The translations under genes were made by a program, and so were the position numbers. This document shows, in pieces, positions 12,147-22,335 of a stretch of 64,000 nucleotides of DNA; the first letter of the stretch is position 1; each line of letters opens with the position of its first letter. The notes under the pieces were generated by a model. The model was not told the DNA's origin and made no database searches. It saw only the letters and a list, made by a program, of their open reading frames with translations. Source of the stretch: Chamaecrista fasciculata (lineage: Eukaryota; Streptophyta; Magnoliopsida; Fabales; Fabaceae); contig QANZ01037829.1 in assembly GCA_003254925.1 (NCBI GenBank), positions 131,823 through 195,822 of the forward strand, given 5' to 3'.

Positions 12147-12700
12147 ATTGCCCACAAAACAAATACTATCTTTTTCAAATGAAGCTAAATAAGTTGATAG
12201 ATGGAAAGTAAAGAAACAGGTAACGCTAAAAGTGTAGTTCAGAACAATAGTTATATCTCTAAAATACATGGTTAATTTAAAAAAAATGAATACTAGCTAT
12301 TCTTGTAAATTAAAATTTCCGGTGAATTTCATCCCTTATTTTAAGAGATTCAAAGATTATATATATTGCCATTGGATTTTTTTTGCCAAAATATATTCCC
12401 ATTGTCTAGAAAAATCTAATTTTCTAATCTGAACCTATACCAATGGGTCTAATATATAATAAATTGCGTTCTAATTGTGTCTATAAACTTTAAAAAAATG
12501 TAAAACAAAACAATAATTGATTGTCCAAGCTAAGGAAGATTCGATTGGACCAAACTAATTTCTTAAGTTGGAACAGGATGTTGACGGTGACAAATAGCAG
12601 CTAGTCGTCGCTTTCGTATGCCGTTGGAATATTGGGTCCCAAGGCATCCTCCAATTCACAAACTCATCGTAGACTGTTAGAAGACGTGTTGGTAGTTGGG

Positions 12701-12720
12701 CATATGCATATGCATATGCA
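12701..12720 (+). promoter_or_regulatory. (CATATG)3 tract upstream of cytochrome b5
   Basis: Three consecutive CATATG hexamers followed by CA lie 156-175 bp upstream of the cytochrome b5 start. They make overlapping palindromes and E-box-like (CANNTG) sites. A regulatory role is only a guess. Confidence 0.3.
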
Positions 12721-12875
12721 CGTAAGATTTGGTCAACCTAACCGATCCCTTAAATTGCTTACAAAAGCTACCTCGGTTCATACCTAGTTCTTTCAATTCC
12801 AAGGTTGTTTGCATTTCCTCCTCTTCGTTCTTCATACGGATAGCGCTATAACACTCAAAATCACTCTTAAGAACC

Positions 12876-13433
12876 ATGGGAGATCAGAGAACTTTCACGC
12901 TTTCACAAGTTTCCCAGCACAAATCAAAGAAAGATTGTTGGCTAGTGGTTCATGGCAGAGTAAGTAAATACTTGATACTTCTGTTCCTCTCTCTATCTCT
13001 CTCTGTTTCTCTCTTTTTATATGCAGTGTTCTGTTTATGCGACATCATGTTGTTGATGATATGAATATGAAACTTTTAGGTGTTGAACGTGACCAAGTTT
13101 TTGGATGAACACCCAGGAGGTGAAGAGGTGTTGTTGGAGGTGGCAGGTAAGGATTCAACGAAGGAGTTTGATGCTACTGGGCACAGCGATGGAGCTAAGA
13201 ACATGCTCTCAAAGTTCCAAGTAGGGGTCCTTCAAGGTCACATAATCCAAGAGTCAGACTCCAAGGACGATGTCAACAAGGAATCCAAGAAGAAAGAAAT
13301 GAGTGCCTTCGTTGTCAAAGATGATCCCATGCCCAAATCCAAGGCGTTTCTCGAGTTATTTGTTCCGCTTCTCGTTGCTACTTTCTATTTTGGCTACAGA
13401 TACCTCACCAAAGAAGCCCAGATTGGTCACTAG
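12876..13433 (+). CDS. cytochrome b5, ER tail-anchored electron carrier
   Basis: Two exons (12876-12959, 13080-13433) give 145 residues, the usual plant length. The haem domain spans residues about 6-80, with the HPGG motif giving axial ligand His39 and the second ligand His63 in ATGHSDGAK (24 residues apart, as in the family). A Lys/Ser/Asp-rich hinge at about 92-110 is followed by a single membrane span near residues 112-135 and a short charged tail, so it is tail-anchored in the ER or outer mitochondrial membrane. Cytochrome b5 passes electrons from its NADH reductase to desaturases, hydroxylases and P450s. The start codon sits in a strong context (gaaccATGGg). The intron carries a CT-rich polypyrimidine tract. 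Which CB5 isoform it is cannot be decided here. Confidence 0.95.
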
Positions 13434-14102
13434 GTTGTCTCTAAGGTTCTCAAATAAGTGTTCAACTACAAGATCAATATGTTTGTTATATGTAACACTG
13501 TATTGCGTTAAAAAAGTAACTAGTTACTCCGCTGCTTGTTTATTTACAGTCATACCAGGATAATCTTATAAATGCTGTTATTTACCTAACATAAGAAGCA
13601 ATTACCTCTTAATAGAAACATGTCTTGCCGGCTTGCCCGATTTCCTCATAATTTTTCTTTATCCGTTGAGAAAAAAAAGTACAAGTAACACTAGAACAGA
13701 TTAAATTAAAGATGATACATATATATTCTGTACATGCTAAGCTAAAAGCCTCATGGGGATCGTAGCAAACATTACAACATGTGATAGGCAAATTCAATGT
13801 TATCCCTATCTTATGATAATACAACATAACAGAGAGTTATCTTCATGAACATCTCTGCAATTTCAGGGGAAGGAAAAAAGAAAGCCGAAAAAAAAAAGGT
13901 CGGGAAATGGTAAGTTGGTGACTCTGCATACTAATCTCAAAGCACTTAAATGGAATGTTAACACTTGACACCGTGTGTGGCAGAATCAGACCACCTATCT
14001 CTCGCCGTAGATTCATATAAACAAATACCAAAAAACTCGTTTTGTACTACGTGCTGCTGCCCACTACAAGCTGATTGATGACAGCGATTCCAAATCTTCC
14101 CT
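13434..14102. other. convergent 3' flanks of cytochrome b5 and syntaxin-like genes
   Basis: These 669 bp hold the 3' UTRs of two genes transcribed toward each other. I see no further gene; small open frames at 13.6-14.0 kb have no family likeness. Confidence 0.6.
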
Positions 14103-16954
14103 CTACATAGCACGGAATGCAATTAAAACTGCAGAGATAGCAATTAACATAAGCCACCACAAAGGGGAGAATATAAGATAACTATGTAGAAAACACACAT
14201 AGAGGCAATAGCATGCAGCAGATTCAATCGAATTAGCATGTCTGTATTTGGTGTGCGCAGTCATAATTTCAAACATTTACCAACTACAGATTAAGTTATT
14301 TGAATAAAACCGTTCAAAAAACATTAAATAATAAAACAGTTAATTAACAAAATTTCGAAGTAAAACATTAGACGAAGCAAAACTAAATCCCCACTTCATT
14401 ATCACACTCCCGATGATTCTTACTGAATACGCCTATTTTGTAACAAACTTTTAACAAAGTTAACGTTTCCTCATGTAGATATCCAAACATACAACCTCAA
14501 TAAAACCATTAGAAGGAGATGAAATAGCAGAGGGAACAGTGTAACAATTCTGAGCAGTAAAAACTAAATATGGAACAGACGAACGAACTAGAGCTTTGTG
14601 ATGAGGGGGAAGCAGATAAAAATCATTGCCAAGTGACCAAGTCCACAAAAGCTGCTGAAGTCAAGGGTGTGTGTACACGTGTGGTGTATATACACACACA
14701 AAGAGCTTGTTTGGATAGACTTTTTTAATTAAAAAAAGACCTTTGATAAACATGACATCTTGTTTGAGTAAATTTTTTAGAAAAAGGAAAAGTTAAAAAA
14801 ATAAAAGTTAAAATAAAACTTTTGTAAGAAGTTCAATTTTGTAGCTTCCACTTACCCGTTTAGATAAGTTTATAAAAAAAAGTACTTTATTTATCAAACT
14901 TTTTTAAAAAGATCTTTTGACTAAAGCACTGTTATCTTTTGACTAAAGCACTGTTATTTATCAAACTTTTTTTACAAGTACTTCAAGTGGAAGCTACAAA
15001 AATTGAACTTCTTAAGAAAGTTTTATTTTTACTTTTCCTTTTTCTAAGAAAATTACCCAAACAAAATTTCATGTTTATAAAAGGTCTTTTTTTAATTAAA
15101 AAAGTACTTTNCCCAAACAAGATTTCATGTTTGTCTTTTTTTAATTAAAAAAGTACTTGTTAGATGAAAAAAGTCTATCCAAACGGGAAGGATCGCATCA
15201 TGTCAAGGAATGATCTTATGTAAGAGATGAGAGGAAGAATATATGTTACAATCCTTAAGGCTTAGCACCTTTCGAAAATCATAGGAGATTACAAACACAT
15301 GCATGTTTGTAGGTCTGCAAACAAACAAAAAACAAGATGTAGAGCTTACCCATCAGGCAAAGGAGAAGAACAATCCAGAAAATAATTTGAACAGGTCGGC
15401 TGTATTGCATTTGGTACTGAGATCTTTGAAGCAATCTCTGCAGAGCCCCATGCCACCCATACAGTTGCTTATCATAGCATTCATCGCAACTATCAAGGTA
15501 ACTCTTACTTCTTTCGTAGCATGCATTGATGCCCTGCTAGAAAAATAAAAATGATCGCATCAAGGTTTCAACAAATGCAAGAGAAAAAACTCATGAAGAG
15601 ACTATTAAAGGAGACTAAATCGCACCCTATTCAATTCAACTGATGGCAGTAGTGCACTGTCGGCTCCATGATGATTATCCACTGCTTTCAACTTTCTAAA
15701 AGCGTTCTTTGGCCACTTCATTTTGGAGACAGATTCCATGGAACTAATAAATCCTGAGAAACTGGGTACCTTATGCACAGGTCCATTGGAAGAACTGTAT
15801 GGTTGCACATCATCAGCAACTGCAATCTTCCAAGAGCTAATATCGGCACTAGCACTAGCTGTCCTACGATGCCCATGGGGATTGTCTTCCTTTGGTTCCA
15901 AGGAACCCCACTCAGATGAAAGAAGTAAATTTTTTGAAATATGACTAGAGGTTTTATCACCTAATTGTTGATTTTCACTGTCCCTACCATTACTTTTTGT
16001 GAGGCTTTTGCCTTCACCTTCTTGCATTCCAGAAAGGAATAGTGCAAGCTCATTTCGTTCTCCTTCATTTAGACGCACCCAAGGAAGAGATGCCTTGCCA
16101 TCTGAAAGGGTGGACTCCTGTAAAGACTTCTCTATTTTAGAGATATTTTCCTCAATGGCATCAATGAAATCTCGATGCCTACTTCGTGAATCATCACTTG
16201 AACTTTTGCCATAACTTGACCTGACAGCCCGTTCAAATTCCTCTAACTGCATATTGCCAATCCCAAGCATACTCATTATAATGGTAGAATAAGCCAAACA
16301 AGTAAGTATTCAGCAGATTTATCAGGCCTACTAGAGAGAGCTTTTCATGTATAGTAATGGACACCAAGTTTAGTAGGGAAGGTTACCTGCCATTTAGCAG
16401 TGCCGAGGGCAGTTTGCACATCTCTGCGTAGTTCATCAGTGTCCCACGTGCTGGAAGCATCTCTTATAGCGTGAGTCCATGTCCTGTATGCAGATTCCAT
16501 CCTTCAAAGAAAATGGTAGCAAATCAATAACAAGAACATCCGAAAGAACAAAAAACAAAAATTGAATTCAGCGTTTTCATTTGTTAGAAGGACAACAAAA
16601 AATCACTGGAACTTGAAAATCATCAGATTCCCATTCTTTGGGATAAAATAATAATAACAGCAATAAATCCCATTGAGCTTGCGAGGCGCATAATTATTTC
16701 CTCTGCTGGAGAAACGATCCAAAAAAAAAAGATTATCAAGCCTCTATACCTATGTTTCTCTCAAAAACCAAAAGCGAAATCACAAATGACATGAATTACG
16801 AAGATTAATGTAAAACGAAGAACCCTAAGAAAGCAAACCCAAATGGCCAAAGGAATAGAAGCGAAAATTATGGGTACCTGTCTGCAGATTCCTGAACCTC
16901 TTCAGCCGCTCTAAAGAAAGGATCTTTCTCCCATCGATCAAAACTTGACGCCAT
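14103..16954 (-). CDS. syntaxin-6 N-terminal-domain membrane protein (syntaxin/t-SNARE-like)
   Basis: Five exons (16878-16954, 16387-16501, 15626-16246, 15350-15533, 14103-14128) join in frame to 340 residues. Residues about 10-78 (DPFFRAAEEVQESADRM through EEFERAVRSSYG) match the syntaxin-6 N-terminal helical domain. Residues 80-270 are Ser/Glu-rich and low in structure. A conserved C-terminal part with SYLDSCDECYDKQL leads to a single hydrophobic span (PVQIIFWIVLLLCLMVLIAF) three residues from the end. The last exon codes only eight full residues, yet it completes the membrane span. I see no heptad SNARE helix with a central Gln between the N-domain and the membrane span. It most resembles Arabidopsis At1g27700. 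A role in trans-Golgi/endosomal trafficking is inferred from the domain. Intron 4 carries a MITE. Confidence 0.87.
14705..15185. mobile_element. AT-rich MITE family, copy 2, in syntaxin-like intron 4
   Basis: It begins 'gcttgtttggatagac' and ends 'gtctatccaaacggg', an inverted pair. It contains 'caagtggaagctacaaaa' and 'tttttaattaaaaaagtact' blocks like copies 1 and 3. At 481 bp it is longer than the others, because the inner section is repeated on both sides of a single N at 15111. Part of the length may therefore be an assembly artefact. Confidence 0.72.
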
Positions 16955-18503
16955 TAGGGAAAAAAGGGGCGGTTCGTGTAATAAACAAAGTAAATGGCAA
17001 AAAAGATAAATCCAATGTATAAACCCTAGCGAAGGAAATTTTCTTTGCAGACTTCTACCAAACTTGGTTTATTATATGGATTACGCAAATCAAACGAATA
17101 GGATGGATCCGCGAGAGCAGTCCCGATTAGTTGCAGGAGGAGATGAATGCGGTGGTTGTAAACATGTAATTAGGATTTACGAGCAAGGTTATTAGTTTTC
17201 GTTTTTTTGTTTTCAAAAAACGATAATTTTTTGAGATTGCAGTCGAACGAACTTTTCTCGTCGATGATAAAAAACCATGGAATGCAATTCTAGTAGATCG
17301 GCACGCGCAATCTGTGTCAGGTCCCCACGGCGTCGTTTCTTGGATGCTGCCAACTGCCAAAGGCAATGGTCAATATTATGTGCTGACTAGTTTCCCACCA
17401 TAATAATACCATAAACTACAATACAATATAAAGGTCACTTTGGACTCGATCACTGAATCACTGAATCCTATCCCATTTCTTTTCCCGGTTAAAATATTCC
17501 ATTCGGTTTCTTTTGACTTTAACACAGGAATGAAAAAATAGTGATCAAGCAAGCAAATAATAATCTGCGTCCATGGCTCCTATATATAATGAGTACTATT
17601 TTAAATTCTGCTTATAAAACGTGTTATTAATCAAATCAAAATTCATTTTGTAGGCAAAGGACACCAAAATTCCTCAAAATAAAAATTACAGAGTCTCAAA
17701 ATTAACAGGGTTCAAGAATAGGTGGTTAATAGTCAATTGAATTTGGACTTCTATTATTCAATGTCTATCTTTTTAGGTATACTGAACTTAGTTCAAGAAT
17801 CGACTTGATTGCTTCTTCTAGAAATGTTTGTTCCCATATATCGCAACGCTTCAGCCGCTCGAGCAAGAACCAGTTTCGAAAAATACAATAATACAATATA
17901 TATAGGGAATCTCAGAAAATCTGTGGCCCAGTTCGAATTTCACAAAGCTCTGGGGAATTTATGTAATTTTTAAAAACTTAGTGGAGATAAATCTTAGGCC
18001 AAAGTGCACTTTTGGTCCATAATTTTTGTTAAAGTCTCAATTTGGTCTCATAACTTTTTTTGTTGCACTTTTAGTCCTATATCTTTTGCTCAAGTTGCAA
18101 ATTTGGTCCCTTATTACAATTTTGGTCCCACATCTTTGACCCATGTTGTAGAATTGGTTCTATATTAATCAGATTATAGAATTAATCTCATATTTTGAGG
18201 TCAGATATAGAATTGGTTTGATATATTTTGATCAAATGGGATCAGCGGTGAAACTTTTTTGCAAAGACATGAGACCAATTCTGCAACCTGACCAAAATAT
18301 ATAGAATCAAAAGTGATACGAGACCAAATTTGTAACTTTTTACAAAGATATGAGACAAAAAATACAACAAAAAAAGTTATGGGACTAAATTGAAACCTGA
18401 ACAAAAAATTATAGAACAAAAAATGCTGAATCTTATTTGACATTTCTAGTGCCGTCAGGGTTTAAGGCTCAAGAGTGACATTAGCGAAGTAGAGAACTGA
18501 GAC
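16955..18503. other. divergent promoter region with a foldback element
   Basis: This is the space between the outward-facing starts of the syntaxin-like gene (minus) and the RMT2-like gene (plus). The foldback element at 17998-18430 occupies the last part, within 75 bp of the RMT2 start. The rest has no recognisable gene. Confidence 0.6.
17998..18430. mobile_element. foldback element of 'ttggtcc' units next to the RMT2 start
   Basis: The left arm reads AGGCCAAAGTGCACTTTTGG then 'ccataatttttgtt'. The right arm, read on the minus strand, repeats the same series of 'tttggtctcataact...ttgcaaa' phrases over about 200 bp. The flanks both carry AATCTTA (left 'aaatctta', right 'gaatctta'), possibly an 8- to 9-bp target duplication with one mismatch, as Mutator-like elements make. 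No ORF is present. Confidence 0.7.
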
Positions 18504-20532
18504 ATGGACGGAGGAGATCAGCTTTGCGCGGCCGCAAGAGACGGCGACGCCGACAAGGTGAGAGCTCTGATAGAATCTGGAGCTGACGTTACATACTTCG
18601 ACGGCGACGGTGTATCTCCTCTAATGCACGCGGCAAAGTTTGGCCATGCCCAAGTGTTGAAGATCCTTCTCTCTGCCGGCGCTCCATGGAACGCTCTCTC
18701 TCCTCTCAACCTATCTGCCGGCGATTTCGCTATGGAGGCAGGTCACCAGGAGGCCTTCGAGGTCCTCCTCAATGCCGGTACGTGCCTTTTTCTGTTTATT
18801 ATCACTGTCTTTGTCTTCTCGATTTGTTTTTTTTTTTTTTTTACCTGTCAAGACATCAGCCAAATCCTCAACTACAATTTGATTAACCATAGAGTGCAGA
18901 AGGAAAATCCAATTAAACCGAATCACTAGTCAATATGAAGTTATGAACATCATATAATTAGCAGAAGTGAAAGAAGGGAGACTAACCAACCTTGGGATCA
19001 TCAGAACTCAGAAGTTAGAGAAAGGCGGTGTGCTATTTTGCTTTTTTCTTACAAGAAACTGGTCATAAAACAAAATAAAAGAAGCATTATACAAATCCTT
19101 ACTAACCGTTAATTAAGTATATTCTTTTTTTGTTGAAGGATTATTTTGTTCTGTCTATTTCCAGGTGTAATACCAATTCCTATGATCATTTCTTAGTGCT
19201 CTTGGCTTTGTTTCTTATATTGCACTACGTAGCCGACGTGTAATTGTTACAATTGTCACTAACATACGTTTATGATTCCGATATCTGTTGGCGTATGTAA
19301 GGGATTTCTTAGCTGTATTAGGACCATCAGACTCCAAATAAGAGCGGAGGAGTGAAAAAAAAAATATATTTTGAATCATGCTCAATTTCTATATTCTAAA
19401 TTTCCAAGTTTCATCCCTTGCCTCATGATTCCTTTGAATTTCACTCCCACAAATAATCCCCTGATTATTTAGCTCTGATTGTCTTATATTCACTTAGTTC
19501 TACGTAATCAGGTATTCAAGCTGAGTTGGTCTTGGGTACCATTGCAAGGAAAGAAAGTAAAAATGCCAATTTTGGTCAAGATTATCTTGAAGATAGGGTA
19601 AGCTTTAGTGAAGATAAGCTGATGGACTCTCATAGCAAAGCTGTCATGATGGCTTGGGAGAAGCCATTGATGGAGGCTCATGCTAAAGCTGTTTGTACAG
19701 GAGGTGGTCACATACTAAATATTGGATTTGGAATGGGTCTTGTGGATACAGCCATTCAGCAATATGCTCCTGTGACACACACCATTGTTGAGGCCCATCC
19801 AGAGGTTTATGAACGCATGCTTCGAACAGGTTGGGGGCAGAAGGAAAACGTAAAGATAATTTTTGGTCGTTGGCAAGATGTTCTGCCTCAGCTTGCAACA
19901 TATGATGGTACTGCGGATTCTGATTTGCATAAACACTTGTATTTAGTTGCATCACTGCTTCCATTGAATTGTCTTTCTCTTTGATGCTTAAAATTAGTAC
20001 AGGATTAATATCTTTTGAAGACTTTTAGTTATGAACGTCATAGTTGGCCTTCGAAAATTTTTCAAATGAGTACTTGTTCTACTTTAAGGAAAGCAATGAT
20101 TTTTTTTTTTTTGTGCGGGGGGGTTGGATGGGGTTTAATGCCTGATGGATAGTACTGTATTACATATTACGTCTTGTACTAACTAATTGATATATTGATT
20201 TATCTGTAATTTGTTTAGGCATTTTCTTCGACACCTATGGGGAATATTATGAAGACCTGAGAGAATTCCATCAACATCTTCCTGCGCTGTTGAAGCCTGG
20301 TGGAATCTACTCATTCTTCAATGGCCTTTGTGGAGGTAACGCTTTCTTCCATGTTGTCTACTGCAATTTGGTGTCTCTTGAACTTGAGAGTTTGGGATAT
20401 TCCACACAATTAATTCCATTGCCTGTTAAGGATTGTTTGGGAGAAGAAGTTTGGGAAGGTGTGAAACAAAAATATTGGCAGCTTGATACTTACTACCTCC
20501 CTGTCTGTCAGTCTGTGGAGGACAACGAATGA
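18504..20532 (+). CDS. RMT2: ankyrin-repeat RMT2-type arginine N-methyltransferase
   Basis: Three exons (18504-18777, 19512-19907, 20219-20532) give 327 residues. Residues 1-92 form about two ankyrin repeats (DGDGVSPLMHAAKFGHAQVL). Residues about 95-320 are a class I SAM-dependent methyltransferase: motif I is ILNIGFGMGLVD (about 159-170), followed by the acidic EAHPEVYERM, and the active-site region has FFDTYGEYYEDL and LKPGGIYSFFNGLCGGN. Ankyrin repeats plus this fold are the hallmark of yeast Rmt2, which methylates the delta nitrogen of an arginine in ribosomal protein L12; plant homologues exist (for example At5g65860). The substrate here is inferred. Guanidinoacetate methyltransferase shares the fold, but the N-terminal ankyrins argue for RMT2. 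Intron 1 contains a long T tract. Confidence 0.9.
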
Positions 20533-21564
20533 TATTTACTTTTAGTTGTGTAGCTTGTTTTCATTGATATCCTTAGAATATTGCAGAATTTAGTTAAATC
20601 ACATTGGCTAGTGAAATCTTTAATGTTATTTGGGAGTTCCGTTTCATCAAGTTCGCAGCCACTTTGAAGTTACAAATATACTACTAGTCTACTACCAGCT
20701 ACCTACATGGCACAAATAAATGCACCATACAGTGAAGAATTCCATTTAAAACATTTAACCATAATTATGGATGAAGCAACTTTTTTTTTTGGCCTGAATG
20801 GATGAAGCAACTAACACTTTACACAAATGTCGCTTAATAATGATTGTATTAACTCGTTGACAGATGGGACAACTTCGACGATACATAAAGATATGTGGCG
20901 TTGATTTTATGGAGAATGATTAACAATTATGGCTGAAAATTTGATCTTTTGACTTAAATGACACTTTTCTTTCTAGATGTGTTTGTTACCCAACATTATG
21001 GTATGCCATTTGCTGAGTAGCCATTAACCTATTAGTCTATAACATCGATCCTGACACTAAATTTGATTGGTTCAAGGTTTTTTTTCCTTTCCACAGTAAG
21101 CGTACAAAATTATGATATTATGCTACAACTGCCAAAATCTATCACCAACGATGTACGTACGGTTCCTTCATATGTTTCAAATTATTAAAAAATGAAAGCC
21201 TATTCCAACTCTATGATTTTTTTTTTCTTTGCAATAAGTAATTAGTTAAACTGATGTTTCCGTAGGGTAATGTGCTATATAAATTCATTATTTTATCATG
21301 GTGACGACTGACAAGTGAAGCACACAGGCACTAAGATTTCTTACATCTAATCTAATCTAATGAAATATAAAAAGTAAAGCATAATGTTGTTTAAAAGCTA
21401 TGAATATATAAAATGCAATTCGAAATAATCATCATTCTTTATTAGCTTCCCCAAGTTTTAGTTGGAAACTGTAAAACATAACACCTATCTTAACCAAGAC
21501 ACTTGAACAGTATTGACGTTTCCAGGTACTTTTAGGATTGAAAAGTTTAGACCCTCTAGATATA
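20533..21564. other. intergenic between RMT2-like gene and subtilase 3' end
   Basis: The 3' flanks of two converging genes. AT-rich, with no gene or clear repeat seen. Confidence 0.6.
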
Positions 21565-22094
21565 TCATGTCCAGCTAAAAGCAATGGGAGAACCAACTTT
21601 ATGTTTTCCATCTGACCACTCCAGATGAGCAAAGCTTGTGGTATTAGAAGTCATGGAAATAGAGGTGAATGTCACCGTGTAGCTCTTCTTCTCGTTCAGT
21701 TGACTAAAACTTAGTGTTTGTGGTTCAACTTCAATACTCACTGCCTGCGTCTGCGATGAGACTGAAACGTTATATGTTGCTGGCGTGCCCACATTAGTTA
21801 GAGTTCTCGTATATTGTACTATGGTGGGTACCACAAAACCGCCTTCTCCGCCTGAAGCTGTTGTGAGGGAAACAGCGAAAGATGGGTAGTTCAAATCTTC
21901 CACTCGGTATGTCTTGCTTGAATCACAAGTAAAGTCTTTTCCTGTGGCTTGCTTAATTTGTTGTGTGGTGTAGTTCAAGGCACAGAAGAAGCTCAGGTAA
22001 TCATCAACGGTTGTATTATAAACCAGACCAGGATCAAGTGCGGCTACTGGATTCACATGTCCAGCACCAAAGTCAAATGGCGTAGCTGGTTTCA

Positions 22095-22290
22095 GTTAAA
22101 GCAGAGGGTTAAAGTTGTATTTACCTTGCTGTAATTGTAAATATTCGTAGTATAGCAATTCATCTCAGTCATACACGTGTAGGATTCAGATTTGTGTATT
22201 GTAGTGATTGTAACAGAATATTGTTATTCATTCTGTATAAAGGTCCCCTACTGGTATGGTTTCAATCCATCCAGAATTATTCAGAAATAT
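22095..22290 (+). repeat. 5' LTR of the Copia element
   Basis: The TATA-like TATAAAG at 22236-22242 marks the likely promoter. The 196-bp figure is the part shared with the 3' copy. By the usual layout the 5' LTR probably runs on to CTCTCA at 22319, two bases before the primer site. The left end begins GTTAAAGCAG rather than the usual TG. Confidence 0.85.
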
Positions 22291-22335
22291 TCCTTTTGTC
22301 TCTTTTGCATTTTCTCTCACTTGGTATCAGAGCAC

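Larger units (their letters stand above)
10835..12875. other. intergenic, TGD5-like 3' flank to cytochrome b5 promoter
   Basis: The 3' UTR of the TGD5-like gene is followed by AT-rich DNA. The one clear structure is the GC-rich foldback MITE at 12001-12146. The last 200 bp are the cytochrome b5 promoter and leader, including three CATATG units at 12701-12718. Confidence 0.6.

Noticed and set aside
15718..16214. Plus- and minus-strand open frames over the syntaxin-like exon 3
   Set aside because: Shadows of the real coding frame, which joins cleanly with four other exons.
22192..22335. Upstream ATG extending the Copia gag by 48 residues
   Set aside because: It lies inside the LTR, before the primer-binding site. 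The ATG at 22336 directly after that site is the normal start.
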